Shown here in pieces: positions 36,050-47,798 of a DNA stretch of 64,000 nt. The translations under genes and the position numbers were made by a program. The stretch is from Zygnema circumcarinatum (taxonomy: Eukaryota > Streptophyta > Zygnematophyceae > Zygnematales > Zygnemataceae): the NCBI GenBank assembly GCA_037447605.1, contig CM074804.1, positions 71,876-135,875 on the forward strand, read 5' to 3'. The notes under the pieces were generated by a model. The model saw only the letters and a program-made list of their open reading frames with translations. It was not told where the DNA came from and ran no database searches. The first letter of the stretch is position 1, and each line of letters opens with the position of its first letter.

Positions 36050-36560
36050 ATGAAGATAAGGATGATATTTGGAGATTACTTCATGATGTACGTGATGATT
36101 GACATGTTGCGGCTTCATCATGAGAAGTTTTGTTCCACCAGTTTCTTGAGATGCATATCGGCTTCTCTTTATGCGGTCATCTCCAAGCAACGACTACGTT
36201 TCTCAGGTGACGTTCTCTCTATAAGGAAGGGCTCTATGAAAATCACATGTGGAGGGTAATGAATGATTTTACCAACACTTAAACTGAGGATCATTTCTGG
36301 TGATTTTACCTATCACTGCGTTCCTTTTGAATCCACGATATATCACTACTGCACTGCACGTTAGTGTCTCATGATTTACATCTCTGTTTCAGGTCTATGC
36401 TATAGAGCCTCTGAGCAAATGATGATATTCCAAGCAAATCTTAGGACACCTTCTTACATGGCACAGCCAGCCATGGATGAGAGAGTAATGCTTCTGAAGC
36501 TCACGAGGCGTAATGGCTTATCTTATTTTCAGTACTTTGCTGTCAGTAGTCCTTGTGGGT
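36050..36560 (+). repeat. R3: diverged partial copy of the snoRNA-like unit
   Basis: Three segments match R1/R2 in the same order: the GTGATGA block near 36085-36125, the GTGGA...TCCAC block at 36249-36336, and the block at 36408-36508 that is present in R1 but missing from R2. The sequences between are unalignable by eye. Confidence 0.55.
36408..36508 (+). ncRNA. Box C/D snoRNA-like element (R3)
   Basis: Exact C box ATGATGA (36419-36425) and D box CTGA (36494-36497). Terminal strands CCTC and GAGC pair with GCTC and GAGG, giving a two-part stem. Length is 101 bases. The R1 homologue has lost the D box and R2 has lost the whole element, so this is the best-preserved copy. Confidence 0.55.
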
Positions 36561-37491
36561 GAGTCGATGCAACGTGGTGAAGTATGGTTGAGCATTCACT
36601 TTCTCTTCTGCACTAGCGAGGAACCCCCTGCCCTGCAAGGCTGAAACGTGACCCTCTATTTGGGAGCTATGGCTGATGCAATGCTGTTCCTCTTTGCAGG
36701 TCTTCAGTTTGGGAATCTTTTGTGACTTCGTCGCGCCATAGGTCTTTTCGTTACTTCTGTACATGACACTTTGCCTTGTGCACATGTACAGGGCAATGCC
36801 CTTGTGCCTGTGCGCCTTGCTTATTGAGCAGTGCACTTGAGTTATTCGAGTTGTTTGCTTGGTCCTTTCATCCTGGAAAGAGGTTTGTCTAGAATCTGCA
36901 TAGTCTTAAAATGCACTGAAGGTTAGCATGCACGGGATTGTGATGACCGAAGGAAAACATAAGGCGAAAAAGAAAAAAAATTCAAGCGTGTAACCAGGAA
37001 GAGTAATGACATTGTAAGGCATGCTGGAAGGTTTAAAAAATGCCTTTAAACTATTTTATGTGTTAAAATGCAAAGCAGTCGATTTCACGTCTATTTGAGA
37101 AATGAGTATGGCGAGGACTATTGCATAATGCAAATGATGAGTAAAAAAAAACATATGCGTTCAGTATGTAGGGTGACGATTATAATGAAAAAAATGAGAG
37201 AGGGTCAATCATGGTAAGCAGCCTGACACTATTGACAAACTCATTAATAAAAAACTACAAGTTGTTTCTCTGAAAGTAGCGAAATCTAAAAATGGAAAAG
37301 TGATTTAAAATTATGTATGTACACCGTCCTTATCTGTATAACCCGATGTTAACATTCTGCCCATTCTGCACACATCCTGAACTAAAGAGTACGGAAAAAA
37401 CGTCTATGCCACTGTGGTTTTTCTGGCGAATAAAGCTGCTATGATATATAAGCTTTGAAAATTGGCTATTCACAAGAAAGGGAATGATGAG
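36561..37491. other. AT-rich intergenic DNA
   Basis: No conserved frame, repeat array or structured element was recognised. The right part is probably the 3' UTR of the unknown minus-strand gene. Confidence 0.5.
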
Positions 37492-40400
37492 CTAGAGAAA
37501 TGACGGCCCGCCACCAGCGTAGTACCCGTAAGGGCCGTGATAAAAGTAACTGTAAATGAGCGCAGCCTGGTGCACCTGCTGCTGCGTTCCGGTCGTATGC
37601 ATCAGCGACACCTGCCGCTCCGCCATTGGCAGCGGAACTCCAAGTTGGTGAGTCCCCATGTTCAATTGGTTGCCCCAATGGGGCAGCCCTCCTGGTTGCG
37701 GCAACGCTAGCTGGGGGGCGGCCATAGTTCCAGGTGCTCCAAGCAGGAGGCTTCCAACTGCACTAGAAGGTACAGACATTTGGGCGACCATCATATTGAA
37801 AGGGGACCCCATCTGAGGAAGGGCGAGGTTGGCAGGCGCCATGAGGTGCGGCATGACGATGGGAGACCCCTGCATGTGGAAGAGCAGGGTTCGGGAAGGA
37901 TACGGCAAAGGATCAAAGGAGGCTTTTCGTTTACGCTGTCCAATCAGAATCATGCAGCTCGTGATGATTCTGTCAATGCTGGGGCGGCCAATTGCTTCAG
38001 CAGCCTGCAAGGAAGGTGGTGCGCAACAGCTGAATGACGTCAGTCGAGTTCTAACTGGACGTTACTATGGCCTGCCTCTGTAGATAGGAGATGATTGTGG
38101 GTCCACAAACAAGTGAACTTACAAGAGAAATATTTAAACAAAGCAATGCAGAGAAACGAAGAAAAGGGACGAACAATTGAAGCACAGGTATGAGCGTGAA
38201 AGACCAACCTGCTGTGCCATTACGACACCCTCCTGGATAGCCTTAGCATACAGGGGACACTCCAAACAGCCGGGGCGGCAATCTTCGTCCAGCTGTCGAT
38301 ATCCAGGTCTTCTAGGGCATCCTCTGTCCATCTTTCTCCTCAAAGCTGCGACCGCTTCTCGTATCCTTTGATCCTGCACGACAAGCTCTCTTGCATCCAT
38401 CGCTGCCTGAAAGAGCAGCGACAGTCCTCGAAGCCAGGCTGCTCTCGCAACAGCCGGCCAACAAGAGTAGGCCACCTCTGCCAGCGCAAGTGCTCTCTCA
38501 CTTGTCTCTAACCCGCGAGCAACGGTTTGCAGCTTTACACTGGCTGCAGGCCCAAGGTCCAGCCACACCTCTAAAGCCCAAAGCAGGTGGTCTCCCTCCA
38601 TCTCCTCCATGTTATAAACATGAGCAAGAAGGACAGTTGCTGCCTCTGATGCCCGTTCTGGATCTAACTTCGACAAGGGCGAGGCTTTGGGTGTCAATTC
38701 TGAGCAGCTGCTTTCTCGAAGCCGAATTTCTCCTCTTAAGCGGACACCACGGGACGTAGTTGCGGAGGCAGAGTCTATAATGTCAAAAAAGGGAGAAGCG
38801 AGTAAATTAGCAGGTGAACTGATAGTCTCCTCCGAAGCAGGAGAAGATGAACGACAAGCCGAGTTGTCGTTAATAGCTGCTGTAACGCGTAGGGCTAAAC
38901 AGAAGATGACACACATCCGAGTTTCCGCATTTATGGGCCGGCTCGTTAGGAGGTCAACCAGGGCTCGGCCTGCATAACAATGTGTCTCAAGGAGAAAAGC
39001 TGCTGCCCAATCGAAGGCTGGGTCGTATCTCTTGAACTGTTCTGTTGTGACAAAGAGACGCCAACCTGGGCATTTGAAAAAGTCCCATCCTCCATATTGA
39101 ATGCTCTGAAGAGCAAGTTCTCTAGCAAGAGATAGAAAGCCCAAGGATGTAAACCGCTCCCCAAGCCGGGCCACCCACTCGCGGTTCACATTGGGAGCAG
39201 CCAAAAGCCGTTTAAGTTTGGACATGATCTCTGCTTCATCTTGCTTACCGCTCAGCCACCCTTCTACTATCAGGTCTCCACATCGGGAAATGCTTGGCTG
39301 CATGATTAATCGAGGTGCGTAAGCTCTTCTCCTGCGCTTACTAAGACGTTCATGAAACACCAACCAAGCAAGGCGTCCAGCTGCTTCAGCAGCACCTGCA
39401 ATAGATAATCGTTCAGCAAGAGGCCAAATTTGTGAGAAGAAATTGGGTTTCACACGTAGAGCCCGTTCTATTCTGGATTGTCGTCGAATAGCTTCACTGA
39501 TCACGTCTACAAGGAGGCTCGCTCTCTGGGAAAGAGGTTTTACACCGGGCTGAAACAATTGCTCAGCTACTCGACAAAATGACTGCTTTCCCGTTGCTCC
39601 TAAAGCTATAGCTGCAAGCCCAGCTCGAAAAGCCGCCTCCTTGAACCCGATTGCTCGCATGTCTTTCGCAAGCTGCACTGCCACAGTGGGTCGCAAGCTT
39701 CGCAAAACGCCAAGCTCCATGGCCATCCAAACCGCAAGAAGTCCCCTGTTAATACTCACATCGTACACTCTATCTATCATCTCTGCTCTGCGCTTCTGAA
39801 TAGGCTCTGTGAAGATAGCTTCAGCAGTGACCCATTCTGTTACCTCTCTTAAGCTCGGAGGAGGCCCGTAACTACCACCCATAGCTTGGACAACACCAAC
39901 TGTGCTAAACAATCTAGCAGGCCTTCCAACACTACCCAAAACCGACTCACCTCTCTCTCCCACTATCTCCCCATTTTCTTCCTCTTCCTCTTCCTCTTCC
40001 TCCCCTTCCTCCTCTTCCTCCTCCGTATCGTTATCCTCCACGTCATCATCATCATCATCTTCATCCTCCTCTTCCTCTTCACCTTCCAGACTATCCGCCT
40101 CCATTCCCGACTGCCGCAGCATTCGTGAACACCAGACCGACGAAATATTAACAGTGCTGCTTATAACCGATGGCGCTTTAACCCCCTGCAGGATTGAAGC
40201 TAACACCTGCACCGCTGCAGCATCGCACAAAGCAAGTGTCTCCAACCCCCCTGCTTCACGAGTCTGCCACCGAGCGCCTCTATCTGACATCTGCATGGAG
40301 TCGAGAAGTTTCAAAAGCCATAAGGTTGCGCCACCTGGCAGTCTCTCACTTACTGTACACGCCATAGCGATATGCTCCACTACCTCCTGATGTCCCATAC

Positions 40401-41046
40401 AAAATAGCACCTCTCCATCAATGCAGCTATGCATACTTTCCCCTAAGGTAGCCCCAAAGCCCCTCCCGACCTCTCCTCCTGCTGCCTGGCACTCCCAATG
40501 TCGCCGCCAACATGCCAGCTCAGCCTCAAAAATGTCCTTCACTCCTCCCCATTTCAACTCAGCGACCCGCTGCAAAATGACAGAAAGCTTCCACGCAAGC
40601 GTTTCGTACCCTCCGTCTGCGCCGCTTCTTCCTTCAACTCCTACTGCTACATTCCCGCTCCGGACAGGTAACCCCAAATCAAGCGCTTCGCGCATCAGCC
40701 TGCCAAGGGTCGCCATGTCGCGCACCCGCTTCCCCCTCCCTGTAAGTAGAGCCTCCATGAGCATCTCCAGAAAGTGAGGAGCTCCGGCATCCCTTGACCT
40801 AACCATGGCTTCCGCGTCTGCGACGAGCCCGGACAGGAAAGTAGCCTCCGCTTCGGCGGCAGCTGTCGATCCGCCATGGCTTCCCTGACGCGAAAAGTTT
40901 GCAAGCTGGGAGAGGACTTCATGCTTCCTCAGCCGCCCAGAACCCGGCATGGCTCCTCCCACGAGCGAGGCATCTCCTTCTCTCCTCCCCGGCCTCCCTC
41001 TCCCGCTGTCCATGCTGCAAGCTTCGTCCTCTTGGCAAAATGCCAT
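37492..41046 (-). CDS. Large protein of unknown function with acidic stretch
   Basis: Two exons, 38209-41046 and 37492-38004, join in phase 0 (CAG, GTTGGT donor; TTGCAG acceptor) to give 1116 residues. The single first exon of 2838 bases has ordinary mixed composition, and such length without stops is strong evidence for coding. In order: an N-terminus with basic and Gly-rich parts, a mainly helical region, an Asp/Glu-only stretch around residues 325-370, a long helical part with repeated Leu/Ala/Arg heptad-like spacing (solenoid-like), a short Cys cluster CRPGCLECPLY near 930, then a Met/Pro/Gln/Gly-rich tail ending in Tyr/Gly. No catalytic motif or signal peptide is seen and I do not recognise the family. 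Confidence 0.75.
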
Positions 41047-41664
41047 CACATTTCTAGCAGAATGTCACTATTTTACACACCAATCTGAGTATCTGAGCCT
41101 TCATTTTCTTACCATTACGTGCCACAAAGCAAGGAAGAAACGACCACCTACATTCAATTCCAGATTACCTCAATGGGCTGACAAAAATTCACAAAAAGCA
41201 AATAATAGTGACCCGGGAGCCAGCCCTCCCCTCCCCCGCTGGCACTCGAGCGGGCACTCGGCTCTTAAGTAGACCTTTCGCAAGGACCGTCCGAAGGAAA
41301 CGTTTAAAAGGACTCTTACCCATCCGCCCAACGGACGCTGTCATGGAGCGCAAGTGCCAGCGAATCGGTACGCGAATGAGGTACTCCCGGTACTGCACTG
41401 GCTGCTGACCTGGCCGTGCCTGTGCCATGCCCATCCATGCATGGCTATGACTGCCCTCCTGCCACGCCATGCAGCCTCCTCCCTCTCGCGCTGCGCCCGC
41501 GTCGACCCTCCCTCCCTCCCTCCCCTGCAAGCAGTTGCAAGCAGTGAGGGAGGAGAGAGGGGAGAGAGGCAGGAGGCGGCAGGCAGCAGCCGCCGGAGGC
41601 TTCAAACGACCACCGGCAGACAACCAGAGCGGGTGCTTCCTATTTTTCCGGCGGAGAGGACGCC
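41047..41664. promoter_or_regulatory. Divergent promoter region, unknown gene / ARPC1
   Basis: 618 bases between opposing start codons. It contains CATGCATGG and CCATGCA words and a GGAGAGAGGGGAG tract. Both 5' UTRs must lie here. Confidence 0.45.
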
Positions 41665-44600
41665 ATGGCGGAGGCGGAGGTGCATCAGCTTGCAGCGTGC
41701 ATCTCCTGCCACGCATGGAATGCCGACTTTTCGCGTGTGCCTCCCAGCCTAAAGCCATGGAGTCGTGCCCTTAATCCCAAGAAAGCGGGAAAATCCTAGT
41801 GTTGCCAACATCTTAACAGCCATGAAATCAAGCAATGATCCTTAAAATCTTGAAATGATCGAATTCCTAAGGGTGCTGACTACCTTGAAATTGCAGAAAC
41901 CATAAATATTTCGAAACTTTAAACTCCAAGAAGGGTTTTGCATTTACAGTCTGGGGAACCACAAATAGCCGGCATGTGCGGATGATCGCAAATATTTAAA
42001 AAAAACATGGAACCTTTAGAGAACTTGTAAACTTGTTCTAACTGCAGCTCAACCATCAGAATGAAACTAACGAGATGTACTCGAGAAATGGATGGGTTCA
42101 GTACTTGCGCTGTGCCCAAACAACAAGGAAGTACATATTTTTTCTGCCCCAAACTGGGAGCGGCAATATGTTTTAAGCAAGGTTTGGCATGGCTCCTTCC
42201 AAATGCCTAGACCATCCTATAAACGTTAACCGATATTTAAACTTTATGGCCTCAATCCATAAATAGTCTGAACATTGAGAAACTTAAAACTGGCTTGCTT
42301 GATCTTTCTTAGCAATGTGTTAACAGTAGGCTATGCCAGCCTCTGCAATTCATCGCAAATGGTTCATCGGGGATTTAGAACTGGCTTTGGAATTCTGCAA
42401 AGGGGAAGAAAATATTACTTTGACCCGTAATTGAAATTGATTGATTGATTGAATTTATTCTTATCCTAAGCTTTGTAAAATATCAACCTAAAATTTTAGC
42501 ATTTATTCAAGATCTTTATGTCCTGCAGCACGACCAGCTCGTTTCTGGCATTGACTGGGCTCCGCAGTCCAACCGTATCGTCACATGCTCTCATGATCGC
42601 AACTCGTAATGTTTCTGACCTTGCTCAACACTCTTCCTTGCCCATCTCTCTCTAATCCCTCTCCTCGTCCCCGTCCCCGTCCCCCTTCCCCCTCCCCCTT
42701 CCCCCCTGTCCTTCCATGTTACGAGTAAGATTTCTTGATGTTGGATGCAGCTACGTGTGGCATATGGAGAATGGCCAATGGGAGGCCACTCTCGTCATTC
42801 TACGGATCAACCGGGCTGCTCTAAGTGTGGACTGGAGTCCTAAGGGTGAGCTTAAGTGCTTTCCTTGTTATCGGGAATGAGGTTTCTACAGCCAAACAGA
42901 GGTAATCCTGTAATGCTGGAGTTGGAGGAAGTATTCGTTGCTCAAATTCCATCAGTTATTCATTGTTCTTGAGGCAGAAAACAAATTTGCCGTCGGCAGT
43001 GGAGCAAGGAGCGTTTGTGTGTGCTACTATGAGGCAGAAAACAACTGGTAGCCTTCTTAACCTCTTGCTCTAGGAGAAGATGGTAGATAAGGGGAAGGAG
43101 AAGGTGGAGGGACGGGGACGGGGACGGGGAGGAGAAGTGGGGCTTTTGGAGAAGAAATCCATAGGCATAACGTTGTGAGAGAAGTAGGGTGGAAAAGTGG
43201 AGGCACGGTGAGGAATGGCGGAGGGAGACAGGTGGGAAGGTGAGGGTAACAGAGGGAGGCGGAAAGGTAAGTAAAGGAGGCGCGAGAAGGTACAAGAGAG
43301 GAAGGTGGGGGGATATGCAGAGTCAAAGAGAGAGAGGGGGAGTCTGTGAAGCGGCAGAGGAAGTTGGGGTGGGGGCTAGGTGGGTGAGCAAGCTGATAAA
43401 GAAGAAGCACTCCTCCTCCGTCACCAGCGTGGCCTGGCACCCCAACAATGTATGCGGCATAGCCCACTAATTACATCACTGTGGGCCTCTACTGCGATTC
43501 CATTGCACTGCAGCTGCCTATGCTCCCTTCCCCCTCCTTCTCTTCCCCCCCCCTCTCTCTCTCTCTCCCGCTCTTTCTCTCTCCCTTTCTCTCTCACACG
43601 CACGCTGTCTTTCTTCAGGTCAACTTCTCACCCCATGTCTCCATTCCCTGTTGGCTCTCCCTCTTCTCCTCTCCTCCCTGTCTCAGCTCTCTTTCTCTCA
43701 CTTTCTCCAACCCCCATCCTCCCCTCCCCCTTCTTTCTCCCAATCCACTCTCTCCCTTCCGCCCCCTTCAATCGCTGCCACTGTTCTCTTTGACACTCTC
43801 TCGCTTGACTCCCTCCCCTCTTTCGCTACCTTTTTTCCATCGTCACCATGGTAACCTCGCCTCCCTTTCTTCGTAAACTTCAATTGATGGGAAGCAGGTA
43901 ATGCTGGCAACCACCTCCACAGACGGAAAATGCCGAATTTTTGCAGCTGGCATTAAGGGCGTCGATTCCAAGTGAGCTTGTTACAAATACCAGATCCTTT
44001 TGCCGGAACTGAAAGCTACTCAAAGTCAACCCCTAAAGTTCGTATGGTGATACGCTTTACTCTCTGACATGTAAAAACCATGGAACTCATTATACCTTAT
44101 GTTATGCCGATTTTCATTTCATGAATGTATGCAGAGCAGACCATGCATCCCCTTTTGGAGAGAGCAAGTTTGGAGAGGTAATAGCCTTCCCAATTCTCCC
44201 TTCCGCGATGGCATGTTAAACTTAGGCGCAGTTCTACCTTGCGAAGACCTATACTTCAATCTATACCCCCTCCTCCCCCCCCCCTTCCCCCCCCCCCGGT
44301 TTTTTCTGTGCAGCAATTGCTCCAATTAGATTTGGCGATGGGATGGACATTTGGGGCTCGCTGGTCACCTTCTGGAAATTCACTCGCATTTGTAGGTCAG
44401 TCCTTTTCCAAAAAAAAAAAAAAAAAAAAAAAAATTCCGAGGTTATCAACCCTGAAACCCAAAGACTGTAAAAGGCCAGGGAAAAGCTGTTTTGTTCTTA
44501 CAACCTTAGCGTATATTAGTGAAACTCAAATGAAACGATGGATCTCAAGTAGGGACTGAAAAGGTACCTCGCCCTTTTCCTGTTTTCCATGCTCACTGTC

Positions 44601-46084
44601 GTCCTTGTGGCTCCTCAGTTCCACGGCCTTCTCAGTCCTCTGCTCATGTTCTACCTTTTCGGTTTCTTATGACTGAGCATTTGTTTTCGGACTGTCGTAA
44701 GAAGAAGAGTTACCTCACTTGATTGATTTTTTTGAGAATGTATTCAGGACATGATTCGAGCCTTCACATCATATGTGATATTGGCCCTTCACTGACCCCT
44801 CATTCCCTCCGGCTTCGACATTTACCTTTACGAGATGTAAGGCGCCTTTCTTTTGCATTGTTCTCTTTATAGGTCCTGGGGTTTATAGAGAAGCGATGGA
44901 AGGTCATCGAGGGGAATTGATACGTTATGCTCAACTTCTGGCTACCATGAAGCCCCCCCTTCCTGTCTAACTCCCACCTCTCTCCCTCGCTCCCTCTTTT
45001 CCTCTCCCTCTCCCGCTCTCCGTATTTTCTGAAACTTTCGGGTCCTCCTGATGGTGATACTGGGTGCACTGGACAGCTTGTCTTCTTAACGGAAACAAAT
45101 CTGGTCGCCGTTGGATACGACTGTAACCCCCTTCTATTTTCAACCGATTCCCAGGGAAACTGGTACTCTTGTCTTCTCTTGTCGTACAGCTTGTCTTGTG
45201 TTCAATGGAACCTTTGCTTCTTCGCCATACTCCATCCTTTGGATGTGGCGCAGCATGCATGATGACTGGCCGTGGAGAGGAATATCCCCTCACATTTTAG
45301 TACCATTTTGTGCTCCATTTTACTGCAGGAATTTTGTACGGCAGCTCGATGAAGTCAAAGAAGTTGTCGAAAATGCGCGTGGGAGCACACAGGTGGGAGT
45401 GCGCATGTTGTCAGAAGTATAATAATCACTTATTGCGCAACAAATTACGTTACGTTTCATCTCATTTTCATTGCAATTCCTTAGCTGACTTATGAAATGG
45501 ACTTCGTTTCCTTGTGTCTGTTGCCAGTTTTTGGATGCTTTTGGAAAGTTTGACGCGCAAACGAGTAGAGGCGAAAATGCAGAGAGTGTGGAGCCGACCC
45601 GGCCGCCTTCCACCCGCCATCGGAACTGCATCACGTGTGTTCCTTGACTCCATTCCGTTGACTTGTCCTGAATGTCCCTCCCGCCACATAGTGTGGGAGA
45701 GACAAAGTAGGAATGGTTGAGAGAGCCTTGGATTGTCGTTTACTCTTCATACGTGTGTATTGCTACACAGATGCGTGGTGCCTCTTCCTAGTCCGGGTGC
45801 GCACAAGTTCTCCACCTCGGGTGAGTGGGCGACTCAGTAGGGAAGCAGCCTTTGATTTCCACTCGGTGGGACTGCTTTATTCCACGTTGAGGGATTATGT
45901 CTAGACAGATGAGCCTAAAAATAGCCTCTAAAGCTGAAATTTTTTGATCTGGATGACTAAGGCGAGTTCCTTACCTAGGCTGCCGTTCATCGGGGAGTGG
46001 GTGACAGGGTTGGACGGCCGCGTTGTACTGTGGGACATCAGCAAGCTACTTCTGCAAACGTCACTTGCTGCTGCGCATATCTAG
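41665..46084 (+). CDS. ARPC1: Arp2/3 complex subunit 1 (ARPC1/p40)
   Basis: Fifteen exons: 41665-41734, 42102-42181, 42529-42605, 42751-42845, 42978-43047, 43380-43449, 43898-43971, 44135-44177, 44314-44395, 44748-44836, 45077-45162, 45329-45392, 45528-45634, 45771-45820 and 46008-46084. They encode 377 residues, the length of plant ARPC1. Markers along the WD40 propeller are [12 protein letters not shown] at the start, [104 protein letters not shown] and [18 protein letters not shown]1 is the beta-propeller that contacts Arp2/Arp3 and activators in branched-actin nucleation. Exons 6-7 with flanking introns are duplicated at 52774-53732. Confidence 0.95.
44274..44300. repeat. C-homopolymer-rich tract in ARPC1 intron 8
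   Basis: Runs of seven to nine C directly before the exon 9 acceptor serve as its pyrimidine tract. A 28-base A run follows in intron 9 at 44409-44434. Confidence 0.7.
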
Positions 46085-46948
46085 ACAGAAACACTTCACC
46101 TCGACCCATTCTAGTCACAAGTGTTAGTGCTAAGAGATAAGACCTGGTTATTTGGCGCCGGTTGTACATGCACTGCTGACGAATACTGGCAAATTCAAGA
46201 AGAAACAAATTGAATTCAATGAGTGCACGGCCTTCTCCTGGCATAGAATCACTACTTGCCATTTGTTGATTCCTTCAGGCCCTTTAGATTAAGACACTCT
46301 AAAATTTGATTGAAACGGTAACACAGAACCACTACATTTCGCTCATAACTCCATCACTTTCCCTGTTAGCTAAAAGGGCACATAACGGAAGTAAAAAGGG
46401 ATTGTTTTCGAAAAAGGAGAAATCAAGGAGAGGCAAGACAACTACATGGATGGCACCACAACGCAAATTCGCAGGTTTTCTTGACAAGATCAAAACGCAT
46501 TCAAAAGGGGCCGGGTATGTATTAACAGGCTCTCGCTTTCACATATCAAAAGCTGAGCCCTGGCTGCCCCTGAACCCCGTCTCTGAAAAGGCCTTCACTA
46601 TGCGTCCCCTTCCTCTTCCCCAACTCCCGCTAGTCCTCCCCTTTGCATAAAAGCTCCGATTTCATCGGGTCATGGCTGCAAAATAACAGATCTTTGCGCT
46701 CCACGCCCAAAAGGCATCATAGACTGTAACTCCTGCAACACAAATACACGCCTGCTCAATGACCTCATAAGAACTCCGCAACGCTCGACTCTTTCTAACT
46801 CGAAAGCGTTAAGTTTCAGCTACCTCTGCTTTCAATTAGCGAACAGAATAGGAGGATAAGGGTTACAAATTTACAAGATGTTGCCCCATCAGTGCCTCAC
46901 AATTGCGGAGTAGTAAAAGGAAAAGGAAAGAGCAGCTAACCATCATCT
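46085..46948. other. Intergenic spacer between convergent ARPC1 and RPS30
   Basis: No gene is supported. The interval contains both 3' UTRs. Confidence 0.55.
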
Positions 46949-47798
46949 TTATGATGAAGGCTTCTCGGATGAGTTCGGTCCACGCTTCTTGCCAAATCCC
47001 ACAACTGCATTGATACCGCCCCCCGCGACGAAACAGCTTAGATACCAATTCAAGTTGCTTATTCAATTCGTGTCCTGAATATCCATTTACACTCAAATAG
47101 ATGCAATGGACGCATTAACATGGGCATATTCAACACCCGTCCAATTCTTTAATTTCATTCCTTCACAGACAAGGTTCTCCAGTTCGAGATTACAACGCCA
47201 ATGACTCCGCAAAATCCATCAAGAAGATAATAGGCATATTCAGATAATAATCAGCAAAAGTGCAGAGTAATTTCAGTTACCAGCTGTGACAAAGCGTCGG
47301 GTGTACTGCATGCGCTTCCACGCTCTGCCCTTTGGCCGCTTCTTCTTGTCCTGCTTCGCCACCTTCGGCGTCTGCCCTCTCACTTTCCCCGCACGAGCCA
47401 ACGATCCATGGACCTTACCTGCACTCCATTGCCTTTCCCGTCCCTCTCAGCACACTCTCTACTGCCCATCGACGACGTCCCCCACCCTTCCCTGCCTCTC
47501 CCTGACTTAGCCTCCTAGCATCCTCCCTCCCTCCTCCTCCTCTTTGCTGTTCAAACCTCCCTCTGCCAGCTACATCTCCAGCGCGTCCAACCTCAACTCC
47601 CTTCCCTACCCTTCTATGCACAATCCCTAAAAACATGTCAACGCACCAGCCCGTCCCTCCCCACCCCTTCCTGAACCCCCTTCCCGCTTTCTGCAGCACG
47701 CCAGAACCTCTCCTTTCGCTCTCCCCTCTCTCATCCCTGCAGAACCCTCCCTTTGCGAAACCCCAGGTCTAGCCCGCATGCGTGAGGAACTCACTCAT
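46949..47798 (-). CDS. RPS30: 40S ribosomal protein S30 (eS30)
   Basis: Three coding exons: 47795-47798, 47281-47418 and 46949-47004, giving 65 residues. Exon 2 encodes [18 protein letters not shown] and the Lys/Arg-rich core through [10 protein letters not shown]; exon 3 gives [15 protein letters not shown] and three extra residues. The first coding exon is only four bases (ATGA) before a per-fect GTGAGT donor. Joined to exon 2 it yields Met-Ser-Lys-Val, one substitution from the usual plant Met-Gly-Lys-Val. There is no ubiquitin-like fusion as in animal FAU, which matches plants. The protein sits in the small subunit near the decoding centre. Exon 1 is inferred from splice signal and phase; exons 2-3 are certain. 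Confidence 0.92.
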
